DNA of 59,195 nucleotides from NCBI GenBank assembly GCA_021817825.1, contig JAKAFS010000009.1:1-59195 (forward strand), read 5' to 3'. Shown piece by piece: positions 16,396-24,893 of the stretch. This stretch comes from Deltaproteobacteria bacterium. GTDB taxonomy: Bacteria > Desulfobacterota > Syntrophia > Syntrophales > UBA5619. A program made the position numbers and the translations under genes. The notes under the pieces were generated by a model, which saw only the letters and a program-made list of their open reading frames with translations, had not been told where the DNA came from and searched no databases. Positions within the stretch are counted from its first letter, which is position 1. The number at the start of each line of letters is the position of its first letter.

Positions 16396-17925
16396 ATGAA
16401 TAGCATGGAAGACAAGCTCAAGGAGAGAATTGCCGCCAAAGCCCAGGCCATGGCAATGCGACGCCAGTCTGATAGTGCCCTCTTGCCGGAGAAATTATCG
16501 GCCAGGGGAAGGGTCGAGAAACTGGTGGACCCTGACAGTTTTCAGGAGTTGGACCTGCTTTTGACTTCCGCAGAAAGTGAGATGGACCCTGCGGCTGGGG
16601 GAATAACCACCGATGGCGTCATTACGGGCTACGCAGAAGTGAATGGCCGGCCTTTGTTCGTCTGGTCGCAGGATGGCGATGTCCTCGGCGGCAGCGTCGG
16701 AGTAATCCATGCGAAAAAAATTACTTCAGTACTCGAAAAAGCCTTGCAGATGCGGGTTCCGATTGTCGGCATCGTCGACTCTATAGGGGAAAGGGCTACA
16801 GACTTAATTGAATATCCCCATTTCTATTCTCTCGAATCCATTTTGCAACTACAGACGATCGCTTCAGGCGTTATTCCGCAAATTGTCATGGTGATGGGTT
16901 CCTGTAGGGGAGAAATGGCTATTGTACCTGCGATGGCCGATTTTGTTTTCATGGTCCGGAAGAGCAGCTACATGCACATCGCCTCCGCCCCCGAGGGGAT
17001 CAGCAGTGAGCAACTCGGTGACGCAAGAATGCACGCCAGAACGACCGGTACTTGTGATGTATTGGCGGACAGCGAATTGGAATGTCTGGAGAAATGCCGG
17101 GCGCTACTGAGTTATTTACCCCAACACAACCAGGAATTTCCTCCCTTTGTCGATTCGGGAGACGATCCCCAGCGCAGGGAAGAAAAGCTGTTGGAGTTGG
17201 TGCCGACCAACGAGTCCGCGGCCTTCGACATGCAGCAGGTGATCTCCTTGGTCGTCGATCAGGGAGCGTTCTTCGAGACCAAGCGCCATTGGGCGGCGAA
17301 TCTGATCACCGGCTTGACCCGGCTCGGCGGACAGACGGCAGGGATCATCGCCAACAATCCCAAGAACAAAGGCGGCTGCATGACCCTGGATGCGGCCGAC
17401 AAAATGGCGCGTTTTGTCCGGTTCTGCGATGCCTTCAACATCCCCTTGGTTTGGCTGGCAGACTGCCCCGGTTTTTTGCCCTCGGTAAGTGAAGAAACAC
17501 GGGGCTTGATAAGGCATGGCTCGAAAACGATCTATGCCAATTCTCAGGCCACCGTTCCCCAGATCACCGTATCGATTCGCAAGCTCTACGGCGGCGGGGG
17601 GCTGGCCATGCCGGGCACCGGCCTCGGAGGCGACCTGCTGGTGAGCTGGCCAGTTCTGGCCAGAGGCGTCATGGGAGTCGATGGTGCCGTGGCGATTCTC
17701 TACAAAGGAGAGCTTGCGGCGATCACAGACGAAGCGGAAAGAGAAAAGCAGCGTCAGCTCCGGCGTCTGGATATCTCCCAGCGGATGAAACTGGCGGAGC
17801 AGCAGCAGCCCCAGGATTTTATCGACCCTCGGGATACGAGGCCCTTTCTCATCAAGGCCCTTAAAATGCTGAAAAACAAGAAACGGCAACTGCCGCCTCG
17901 CAAACATGGCAATATCCGGCTTTAA
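16396..17925 (+). CDS. Acyl-CoA carboxylase/decarboxylase carboxyltransferase subunit, paralogue 1
   Basis: Protein of 509 residues with the two crotonase-fold halves of the PccB/MmdA/GcdA carboxyltransferase family, which moves CO2 between biotin and an acyl-CoA. The opening LSARGRVEKLVDPDSFQELD, central VDQGAFFETKRHWAANLITG, NNPKNKGGCMTLDAADKMARF and VWLADCPGFLPSVSEE are family blocks. The start ATG at 16396 gives the usual N-terminus; an upstream ATG at 16312 adds unconserved sequence. No biotin carboxylase, biotin carrier or decarboxylase membrane subunit gene is in the window, so either these are encoded elsewhere or the pair works in a biotin-linked decarboxylase. Its stop overlaps the next frame. 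Confidence 0.9.
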   Translation: MNSMEDKLKERIAAKAQAMAMRRQSDSALLPEKLSARGRVEKLVDPDSFQELDLLLTSAESEMDPAAGGITTDGVITGYAEVNGRPLFVWSQDGDVLGGSVGVIHAKKITSVLEKALQMRVPIVGIVDSIGERATDLIEYPHFYSLESILQLQTIASGVIPQIVMVMGSCRGEMAIVPAMADFVFMVRKSSYMHIASAPEGISSEQLGDARMHARTTGTCDVLADSELECLEKCRALLSYLPQHNQEFPPFVDSGDDPQRREEKLLELVPTNESAAFDMQQVISLVVDQGAFFETKRHWAANLITGLTRLGGQTAGIIANNPKNKGGCMTLDAADKMARFVRFCDAFNIPLVWLADCPGFLPSVSEETRGLIRHGSKTIYANSQATVPQITVSIRKLYGGGGLAMPGTGLGGDLLVSWPVLARGVMGVDGAVAILYKGELAAITDEAEREKQRQLRRLDISQRMKLAEQQQPQDFIDPRDTRPFLIKALKMLKNKKRQLPPRKHGNIRL

Positions 17926-17936
17926 TGGGAGCAGAT

Positions 17937-19436
17937 ATGGATATGAAAAAGAAGTTGGACGAATTCAATGCCGTCAAAGAGAGGCTCTCTTTCGGCGGCG
18001 GTAAGGCGGCTATCGAGAAGCAGCATGCCGCCGGCAAGTTAACGGCCTGGGAAAGAATGGGCCTGCTTTTCGATCCCGGCACATTCAAAGAATTGGACCT
18101 CCTGGCCAAGCCCTTCAAGACCGGCTTTGACATTGACAATCGTGAACTCCCGCGGGACGCCATCGTCACCGGTTACGGAACCGTCAACGGGCGCAAAGTC
18201 TATGCTTCTTGCTATGATTACACCGTCTCGGGAGGCTCCCAGGGCTCCATGCAGATGATGAAACTGGTGAAGGTGATGGAGCAGGCCCGGAAAGAGGGTC
18301 TGCCCTACGTCGCCATCATCGATTCGACAGGCCGACGCATCCAGGACCGATTCGGAAAGTTCGGCTACCGGGTCCCGATCCGAGTGGAAGATTGCGGCGA
18401 GGGCAACATTGATATGTTTTGCCCGCCCATGGCCTCCGGGGTCATTCCGCAAATCAGCCTCATGCTCGGTCCCTGTTATGCCGGCACGGCTTACTGTCCG
18501 ATGATGAGCGACTTTTTGATCTTTCGCAAAGAACTCTCTTTCATGTCTGTCGCTTCCCCCACGTTGTTAAAGTCCGCGACCGGCGCCGTCGTGACGCAAG
18601 ATGAGATAGGCGGTGCATTGCTGCACGCCACGACGACAGGCTCGGCGGATCTTCTGGCCGACAGCGATGAGGAGGCAATCGCCCAATGCCGACAGCTTTT
18701 GGGATTCCTGCCTTCCAACTGGACCGAAAAACCGCCCCATTCTGAAACTCTGGATGATCCGCAAAGGCTGGAAGAAGAACTCTTGTTCCTCCTTCCGGCA
18801 GAGGAAGACAAGCCCTTGGATATGCATCGGCTGATTTCTCTTATCGTGGACGAAGGACAGCTTTTTGAAATTGCGCCCCTCTATGCCCGGAACATGGTCA
18901 CCGGTTTTGCCCGCCTTGCCGGTCAGGCCGTCGGCATTGTGGCCAACAACGGCATGGTAGCGGAAGGCAGCCTGGATGCCAATGGTTGCGACAAGGAAGC
19001 CCATTTTATCCGGACCTGCGATTGTTTCAATATCCCTTTGATATTCCTGGTGGACAGTCCCGGTTTTTTACCATCTCTGGAGCAGGAACAAGGTCCCGAT
19101 GGGATCGAAAGACATGCGGCGAAGCCTGTTTTTGCCATTTGCGAGGCGACCGTACCCAAGGTTGTGGTTTACGTCAGAAAAGTTTTCGGATCCTCGCGGC
19201 TTATCATGGGCGGACGGGGAATGAATGTGGATTCCGTTATCGCTTGGCCTTCCGTCCGGTTCAATTTCGGCAACTACCCCATCAACGAACCTGACGCTTC
19301 CGGAGCCGTCATGGCTTTCGAGGAGGTCATCGATCCCCGGGAAACCAGGCCGATCTTGATAGAAAGATTGCACCGGCTGTCGGGTAAGCTTTCTGAGTCC
19401 AGACCCTGGCGCAAGCATGGGCTCATTCAACTGTAA
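17937..19436 (+). CDS. Acyl-CoA carboxylase/decarboxylase carboxyltransferase subunit, paralogue 2
   Basis: Protein of 499 residues (503 if the overlapping ATG at 17925 is used), same family as the preceding gene: LTAWERMGLLFDPGTFKELD, VDEGQLFEIAPLYARNMVTG and IFLVDSPGFLPSLEQEQG. The ATG at 17937 follows GGGAG with a 5-base spacer and is preferred. The two paralogues differ throughout, so the pair is not a recent duplication. Tandem carboxyltransferase subunits suggest a heteromeric complex. The next 178 bases before the permease gene hold nothing recognisable beyond the palindrome CCACGTGG at 19442-19449. Confidence 0.9.
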   Translation: MDMKKKLDEFNAVKERLSFGGGKAAIEKQHAAGKLTAWERMGLLFDPGTFKELDLLAKPFKTGFDIDNRELPRDAIVTGYGTVNGRKVYASCYDYTVSGGSQGSMQMMKLVKVMEQARKEGLPYVAIIDSTGRRIQDRFGKFGYRVPIRVEDCGEGNIDMFCPPMASGVIPQISLMLGPCYAGTAYCPMMSDFLIFRKELSFMSVASPTLLKSATGAVVTQDEIGGALLHATTTGSADLLADSDEEAIAQCRQLLGFLPSNWTEKPPHSETLDDPQRLEEELLFLLPAEEDKPLDMHRLISLIVDEGQLFEIAPLYARNMVTGFARLAGQAVGIVANNGMVAEGSLDANGCDKEAHFIRTCDCFNIPLIFLVDSPGFLPSLEQEQGPDGIERHAAKPVFAICEATVPKVVVYVRKVFGSSRLIMGGRGMNVDSVIAWPSVRFNFGNYPINEPDASGAVMAFEEVIDPRETRPILIERLHRLSGKLSESRPWRKHGLIQL

Positions 19437-19614
19437 TGAAACCACGTGGTGCGGAAAACGTCGATACCGCGGATGAGCCTGGTCTCAATTTCCGCCGAGT
19501 CCTCACGTTTTACTTGAACCCGATTGGCTTGGATGCTTTTTCTGGGCAGGGACTCGATTCATGAAGAAATCAAGAAAACACTCGCCCCATCCCCTTTAGA
19601 GAGGAATGAAATAA

Positions 19615-20982
19615 ATGGAATTGTTTTCGGAAATCTCGTTAGCCGCGTGGATGTCATTATTGGCCCTGTCTATTGTTGTGGTAATCAGTTGTATCAATGA
19701 AGATCTCAACGTCGGTTTTCTGAGCGTCGCCTTCGCGATCATTGTGGGAGGCATTTGGGTCGGCCTTAGCGGTGACAAGGTGATGAAAGCCTTTCCTGTA
19801 AGTCTCTTCATGATCCTGGCAGGGGTCACTTTTCTATTTGCCCTTGCCTCCACCAACGGCACCATGGAAAAGCTGGCCGCCTTCTCGCTCCGTGCTTGCG
19901 GCGGTCAGACCGCCTGGCTCCCTCTCATCATCTATCTTATCGTGACCATCCTGACAACGATCGGTCCGGGAAACATCGCGGCTACGGCCCTGGTCGCCCC
20001 CATCGCCATGGCCATTGCCGCCCGTGTCGGCATCTCGGCCTTCCTGATGACCCTGCTCGTCGTCGGAGCATCCAATGGCGCCGCTTTTTCCCCCTTCGCC
20101 CCTACGGGAATTATTTCCAATGGCATCATTGCCAAGATGGCGCCGCAATTGGCCAGTATTCAGGAGACTTGGACGCTCAACGGGTTGGCCTGGAAGATCC
20201 ACATTAATTCCACATACTGTCAGGGAATCGTCAACATCGGCGGCTTCCTGATCATGGGAGGCTGGAGCTGGATCCGGCACAAGCGCTCCGTGACCATCGA
20301 TATTGATGAACTGGCCCCCCGGCCGGAGCCCTTTACGGCGAAGCAGTGGTATACCTTAACAGCCATTTTGACCATGATTGTTCTGGTCATCATCCCGGCC
20401 CTGCCGTTCATGAAGGGGGTCTTGCCGCAGGGAATCATGTACCTCATTGCCAATGTCGGATCCGTTGCCTTTATCCTGGCGGGCATCCTCATGCTTCTGA
20501 ACGCAGGAGACAGCAAGGCTGCCGTGAATCTCATGCCCTGGCAGGTCATCATGATGGTCTGCGGGGTGACCGTTCTGATCGATGTCATGGAGCGGGCCGG
20601 CGGCCTCACCGCCATGGTCAAGATGATCGGCGCCTTGTCCGGCCCCGTCTCGGTCAACTTCTGGCTGGGTCTCTGGACCGGTCTAATCTCCGCCTACTCC
20701 AGTTCCTCAGGCGTGGTCGTACCGATGTTCCTTCCCCTGGTGCCGGGTCTGGCCAAAGAGGTGGCCGGCGCGGATGTGATTGCCATGATTTCCTCCATCA
20801 ATATTGGGGCTCATCTGGTCGATACCTCACCGCTTTCCACACTGGGGGCACTCTGCATTGCCTGTGCAGGCGAGCATGAGAACAAGCAGAAACTCTTTAG
20901 AAACTTATTGGTTTGGGGGCTGAGCATGTCCATCGTCGGTGCTCTTGCCTGCCTGTTGTTTTTCGGAGTTTTAGGCTGGTAA
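19615..20982 (+). CDS. MatC-like dicarboxylate permease (ion transporter superfamily)
   Basis: Membrane protein of 455 residues with about 12 hydrophobic segments. The N-terminal third resembles the MatC domain of malonate/dicarboxylate carriers (INEDLNVGFLSVAFAIIVGG, VSLFMILAGVTFLFALASTN). Two re-entrant-loop-like blocks follow, TTIGPGNIAATALVAPIAMA and SSSGVVVPMFLPLVPGLAKE. The ATG follows GAGGAATG. It is a second carboxylate carrier in the array beside TctABC and stands next to the carboxyltransferase genes, which fits uptake or exchange of a malonate-like acid. Substrate uncertain. Confidence 0.8.
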   Translation: MELFSEISLAAWMSLLALSIVVVISCINEDLNVGFLSVAFAIIVGGIWVGLSGDKVMKAFPVSLFMILAGVTFLFALASTNGTMEKLAAFSLRACGGQTAWLPLIIYLIVTILTTIGPGNIAATALVAPIAMAIAARVGISAFLMTLLVVGASNGAAFSPFAPTGIISNGIIAKMAPQLASIQETWTLNGLAWKIHINSTYCQGIVNIGGFLIMGGWSWIRHKRSVTIDIDELAPRPEPFTAKQWYTLTAILTMIVLVIIPALPFMKGVLPQGIMYLIANVGSVAFILAGILMLLNAGDSKAAVNLMPWQVIMMVCGVTVLIDVMERAGGLTAMVKMIGALSGPVSVNFWLGLWTGLISAYSSSSGVVVPMFLPLVPGLAKEVAGADVIAMISSINIGAHLVDTSPLSTLGALCIACAGEHENKQKLFRNLLVWGLSMSIVGALACLLFFGVLGW

Positions 20983-21122
20983 ACCAGACGAAAGGTGAAA
21001 GTCCAATCAGGAATATGGCCAAGCGAAGGAGGATTTTCTTTCGGCATGTATTTCTTCAATCCCGATCGGTTGATGAAGCCGAAAGGGTTTCCCGGGATTT
21101 GCTTTACAAAGGAGGCGAAGAA

Positions 21123-21905
21123 ATGTCGTTCACGACGATCTTGATCGAGAAGAGACAGGAGGACAGGGTAGGAATCATCACGCTGAACCGCCCGGAGGTT
21201 CGCAATGCGATCGATCTGACCATGAGGGAAGAGGTAGCGCAGGCCCTGTCGGCCTTCGAGCAGGACGGGGAGGTGCGGGCCATTATCCTGACGGGCGGGG
21301 GGAAGGATTTCGCCGCCGGCGCGGATATCGCGGCCATGGTGGAAAAGACGGCGCTGGAGCAGTTTTACCGGTTGTCCCTTGTCGAACTGACCTTTCAGCT
21401 GGAAAAGACTTCGAAGCCCATCATTGCGGCGATCGCCGGGTTCTGCCTGGGCGGAGGGTGCGAGCTGGCCATGGCCTGCGACGTGCGGATCGCGGCAAAG
21501 AGCGCGAAGCTGGGACAGGCGGAAATCAACGTCGGGATCATTCCCGGCGGCGGCGGAACGGTTCGCCTGACGCGCCTGGTGGGGATCGGCAAGGCCAAGG
21601 AGTTGGTGCTGACGGGGAAAATCATCTCCGGAGAAGAGGCCTGCCGGATCAACCTGGTGAGCTCGGTGGTGGAAGACGATCAACTGATGGAAGAGGCGCT
21701 GAAGATGGCGCGGATGATGACGAAGCACAGTCCCGTGGCGCTGGGATTGGCGAAGTACAGCATCCAGAATGCCGCCAATACGGACTTGCGGACGGCGGCG
21801 GCAATCGAGAACGCCTGTTTTTCGATGGCCTTTTCAAGCGGTGATCAGAAGGAGGGGATGCGGGCCTTCCTGGAGAAGAGAAAACCCGATTATAAAGGCA
21901 AATAG
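21123..21905 (+). CDS. Enoyl-CoA hydratase/isomerase (crotonase family)
   Basis: Protein of 260 residues of the crotonase family. Oxyanion-hole segments are DFAAGADIAAM and GFCLGGGCELAMACD, and both acid/base glutamates of true hydratases appear to be present: Glu in GGGCELA and Glu in GQAEINVGIIPGGGGT. It should convert crotonyl-CoA-like substrates to 3-hydroxyacyl-CoA. The ATG at 21123 follows AAAGGAGG with a 7-base spacer; a longer frame opening at 20913 overlaps the permease gene and has no ribosome binding site. From here on third codon positions look more G-rich than in the preceding island. Confidence 0.92.
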   Translation: MSFTTILIEKRQEDRVGIITLNRPEVRNAIDLTMREEVAQALSAFEQDGEVRAIILTGGGKDFAAGADIAAMVEKTALEQFYRLSLVELTFQLEKTSKPIIAAIAGFCLGGGCELAMACDVRIAAKSAKLGQAEINVGIIPGGGGTVRLTRLVGIGKAKELVLTGKIISGEEACRINLVSSVVEDDQLMEEALKMARMMTKHSPVALGLAKYSIQNAANTDLRTAAAIENACFSMAFSSGDQKEGMRAFLEKRKPDYKGK

Positions 21906-22003
21906 GCGGTGTATCCGTTTGCATTTGGTACGCAGGAAGCCCTCACTGGCGCCCAAACTGAGGGACTACCAGATGTTCAACATTCTTTGAGAGGACTGGA
22001 CTC

Positions 22004-23266
22004 ATGGAAAAAGTTGTGATTCTCGGTGGAGCAAGAACGGCGATCGGCGGATACGGTGGAGCGCTTCGGGAGGTGCCGGTATACCGTCTGGGTGGCCTCG
22101 TCTTGGCCGAGGCAGCCCGACGCGCCAAGGTGGACCCGGCGACGATCGACGACGTCATCATGGGAAGCGCTTACCAGAACGGGGAGTGCGCGAACGGGGC
22201 GCGGATGGCGATTCTGGATGCCGGCTGGCCCGACAGGGTTCCCGGGGTGGTCCTGGACCGCCGCTGCTGTTCGGGTCTGGATTCGATCTTTTTCGGGGCC
22301 ATGAAGATCCAGACCGGGAACGCCGACATCGTCGTCGCCGGCGGGATGGATTCGATGAGTCAGGCGGAGATGTACATCCCCGGGGACATCAAATGGGGTC
22401 TCGGGGGGAAGAAGCACGAGAAGTACGGGTTCATGCCCAAGGGTCACGGGGCGCTGGCGATGTGGGGGATCCCCTTTTACGACCGGATTCAGCGCGCGCG
22501 CGTGATGAGTCAGCCTGTCGCGCGGTACGGCGAGCTGAGCTCCATGATGAGCTGGGCGGAAGTGGCTGCGAAACGGGAAGGGATCAAACGGGAGGAAGCG
22601 GACCGCTGGGCCATCCGGAGCCACCAGCGGGCCATTGCCGCCTGGGATGCGGGGAAGTTTGCCGAGGAGATTGTCCCCGTGCCAGTGGCCGGACGCAAGG
22701 GCGAGGAGGTCGCCTTTGCCGTGGACGAAGGTCCCAGGCGGGATACGACCTTGGAGAAGATCGCCAAGCTCAAGCCGGTTTACCCCGACGGGGTGTGCAC
22801 GGCGGCGAACTCTTCATCGGAGAACGACGGCGCGGCCGTGGTGATCCTGGCGTCCGAGCGGAAGGCCAAGGAACTGGGCCTGGAACCTCTGGCCTATTTC
22901 GGGTCCTCCGCCGTTGCGGCGACGGACCCGACGGTGACCTATCCGGCGGTGCCGGCCTCGGTGGGGAAGGCGCTGAAGAAGGCGGGCCTTTCGATCGGGG
23001 ATGTGGATTTGATCGAAGTTCAGGAGGCCTTTGCCGTGCAGTGCCTGGCCGATGCCAGGATGTGCGGCCTGAGTGACGAGGAAATCGAAACCAAGGTAAA
23101 CGTCAACGGTTCGGGAATTTCTCTGGGCCATCCGATCGGTGCGACGGGTACCATGCGGTTGGTGTCGCTTCTCCACGAGATGAAACGCAGCAATGCCCAT
23201 TGGGGCCTGGAGACGATTTGTGGCGGCGGCGGTCAGGGCATCTGCCTGATTGTGGAACGTTCTTAG
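22004..23266 (+). CDS. Acetyl-CoA C-acyltransferase (thiolase)
   Basis: Thiolase of 420 residues, which cleaves acetoacetyl-CoA or a longer 3-ketoacyl-CoA with CoA, or runs in reverse. The nucleophile aligns to Cys88 in RRCCSGLDS. The C-terminal HPIGATG histidine and the CGGGGQG cysteine complete the active site. The ATG follows GAGAGG. It stands between a crotonase and a 3-hydroxyacyl-CoA dehydrogenase, so a beta-oxidation direction is likely. Confidence 0.94.
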   Translation: MEKVVILGGARTAIGGYGGALREVPVYRLGGLVLAEAARRAKVDPATIDDVIMGSAYQNGECANGARMAILDAGWPDRVPGVVLDRRCCSGLDSIFFGAMKIQTGNADIVVAGGMDSMSQAEMYIPGDIKWGLGGKKHEKYGFMPKGHGALAMWGIPFYDRIQRARVMSQPVARYGELSSMMSWAEVAAKREGIKREEADRWAIRSHQRAIAAWDAGKFAEEIVPVPVAGRKGEEVAFAVDEGPRRDTTLEKIAKLKPVYPDGVCTAANSSSENDGAAVVILASERKAKELGLEPLAYFGSSAVAATDPTVTYPAVPASVGKALKKAGLSIGDVDLIEVQEAFAVQCLADARMCGLSDEEIETKVNVNGSGISLGHPIGATGTMRLVSLLHEMKRSNAHWGLETICGGGGQGICLIVERS

Positions 23267-23302
23267 ATTGCATTTTAAAGGAAAGGAATCAGGAGGGTCA
23301 AC

Positions 23303-24178
23303 ATGACCATTCAAGAAGTAGCGGTTGTCGGGGCGGGGACGATGGGGCACGGCATTGCGCAGATATGTGCTCAAGCGGGACTGCAAGTTCGCTTATACGA
23401 CACAAAAGAGGAGTTCGTCCAGACGGGACTCAACAGGATCAGCAACTTCCTGAAAAAGAGCATCGAGCGAAAGAAAATGACGGAGGAGGAATCCGTTGAG
23501 GTCCTGGGCAGAATCAAAGGGACGATCCACTTGGACGAGGCGGTTCGATCGGCGGATCTGGTCATCGAGGCCATCCCCGAAAATATGAATTTGAAGAAGG
23601 AGTTCTTCAAGGGGCTTTTGGGGAAAGGGAAGGAAAGCGCCCTTTGGGCATCCAATACCTCCACCTTGAGCATCACCGAAATCGCTTCAGTCACCGATCG
23701 GCCGGATAAATTTATCGGCATCCATTTTTTCAATCCCGTTCAGCTGATGAAGCCGATTGAAATCATAAAGGGGATTCTGACGACCGATGAAACGGTGGAG
23801 GCCATCAGGGCGCTCACGTTGCAGCTGCAGAAAACGCCCATTGTGGTAAAGGATTCCCCGGGATTTGCCAGCACCAGGTTGGGCGTCGAGCTTTTCCTCG
23901 AAGCCAGCAGAATGGTGGAAGAAGGCGTTGCCTCGATAAAAGATATCGATACGGGCGCCAAGTTGTTTTATGGCCACAAAATGGGACCATTCGAGACCTG
24001 CGATCTGGTCGGACTGGATGCAAGATTGAACAACCTGAAGTCGTTAATGGAATCGACGGGCAATCCTAAATGGGCGCCACCTCTTTTACTGAAACAGTTG
24101 GTGGCTTCCTCCTACCTGGGCGACAAACCGGGAAGCAAAGGCGGGTATTACGCCTATTTCGGAATCACCAAGGATTGA
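23303..24178 (+). CDS. 3-hydroxyacyl-CoA (3-hydroxybutyryl-CoA) dehydrogenase
   Basis: NAD(P)-dependent enzyme of 291 residues that oxidises 3-hydroxybutyryl-CoA to acetoacetyl-CoA. N-terminal Rossmann motif VVGAGTMGHGIAQICAQAG, catalytic HFFNPVQLMKPIEII near residue 145, and a helical C-terminal domain ending in GSKGGYYAY. The ATG follows AGGAGG, 36 bases after the thiolase stop. Together the three genes carry crotonyl-CoA to two acetyl-CoA. The next gene converges after 66 bases with no clear terminator. Confidence 0.94.
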   Translation: MTIQEVAVVGAGTMGHGIAQICAQAGLQVRLYDTKEEFVQTGLNRISNFLKKSIERKKMTEEESVEVLGRIKGTIHLDEAVRSADLVIEAIPENMNLKKEFFKGLLGKGKESALWASNTSTLSITEIASVTDRPDKFIGIHFFNPVQLMKPIEIIKGILTTDETVEAIRALTLQLQKTPIVVKDSPGFASTRLGVELFLEASRMVEEGVASIKDIDTGAKLFYGHKMGPFETCDLVGLDARLNNLKSLMESTGNPKWAPPLLLKQLVASSYLGDKPGSKGGYYAYFGITKD

Positions 24179-24244
24179 AGCTTTAAAGCCATGAGGCAGA
24201 AGCCCAGCGTCGGTCACATTTGTTAGGAACAAAAACCGGTCGTC

Positions 24245-24847
24245 TTATTCGAGATGCTTTTCGAGAAGCTTCTTGAGTTCAGTGTATTCGTGCGCCACCG
24301 GGAACTGTGGAAAGTCGTCCTTCACTTTTTGTGGGGGCCTGAACAGGATGCCCTGATGGGCTTCTTTCAGCATGTTGATGTCGTTATAGGAATCTCCAAA
24401 GGCAACAACCGTATAGTTTAGAGATTTCAGCGCCTTGACAACCTTTTTCTTCTGGTCCGGCTGGCGGAGGTGGTAGCCGGTAATCATGTTGTGTTCATCA
24501 ACGGTCAGATAGTTGCAATACAACGTTGGCCAGCCCAATCTCGCCATCAACGGGGTTGCGAATTCCGTAAAGGTGTCGGAAACCATTGCAATCTGCGATA
24601 CGGAACGAATCCAGTTCAACATATCCACTGCCCCGTCAAGCGGCTGAATGGTGGAAATGACTTGCTGGATATCTGTCAAGGTCAGCTTGTGCTCCTTCAG
24701 GATTTTAATCCTGTGCCGCATCAGCTGATCGTAGTCCTTCAGATCGCGGGTGGTGAGTTTCAGTTCGTCAATCCTCGTTTTTACTGCAACGCTGATCCAA
24801 ACCTCAGGTATCCAGACGCCTTCAACATCCGAACAGAAAAATATCAT
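24245..24847 (-). CDS. thrH: ThrH-like HAD phosphatase (phosphoserine phosphatase / homoserine phosphotransferase)
   Basis: Protein of 200 residues of the haloacid dehalogenase superfamily. It follows the ThrH type closely: CSDVEGVWIPEVWI at the N-terminus with the nucleophile Asp7 and Glu9, TTRDLKDYDQLM, MVSDTFTEF, and the metal-binding GDSYNDINMLKEAHQGILF. ThrH of Pseudomonas dephosphorylates phosphoserine and can transfer the phosphate to homoserine. The ribosome binding site GAGGAT is close to the ATG. It lies 46 bases downstream of the lactonase gene, probably cotranscribed; no metabolic link between the two is obvious. Confidence 0.88.
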   Translation of the reverse strand: MIFFCSDVEGVWIPEVWISVAVKTRIDELKLTTRDLKDYDQLMRHRIKILKEHKLTLTDIQQVISTIQPLDGAVDMLNWIRSVSQIAMVSDTFTEFATPLMARLGWPTLYCNYLTVDEHNMITGYHLRQPDQKKKVVKALKSLNYTVVAFGDSYNDINMLKEAHQGILFRPPQKVKDDFPQFPVAHEYTELKKLLEKHLE

Positions 24848-24893
24848 AATATCCTCAAAGATTAAATTGGCTTACAAGGCTATATGGTTTAGC

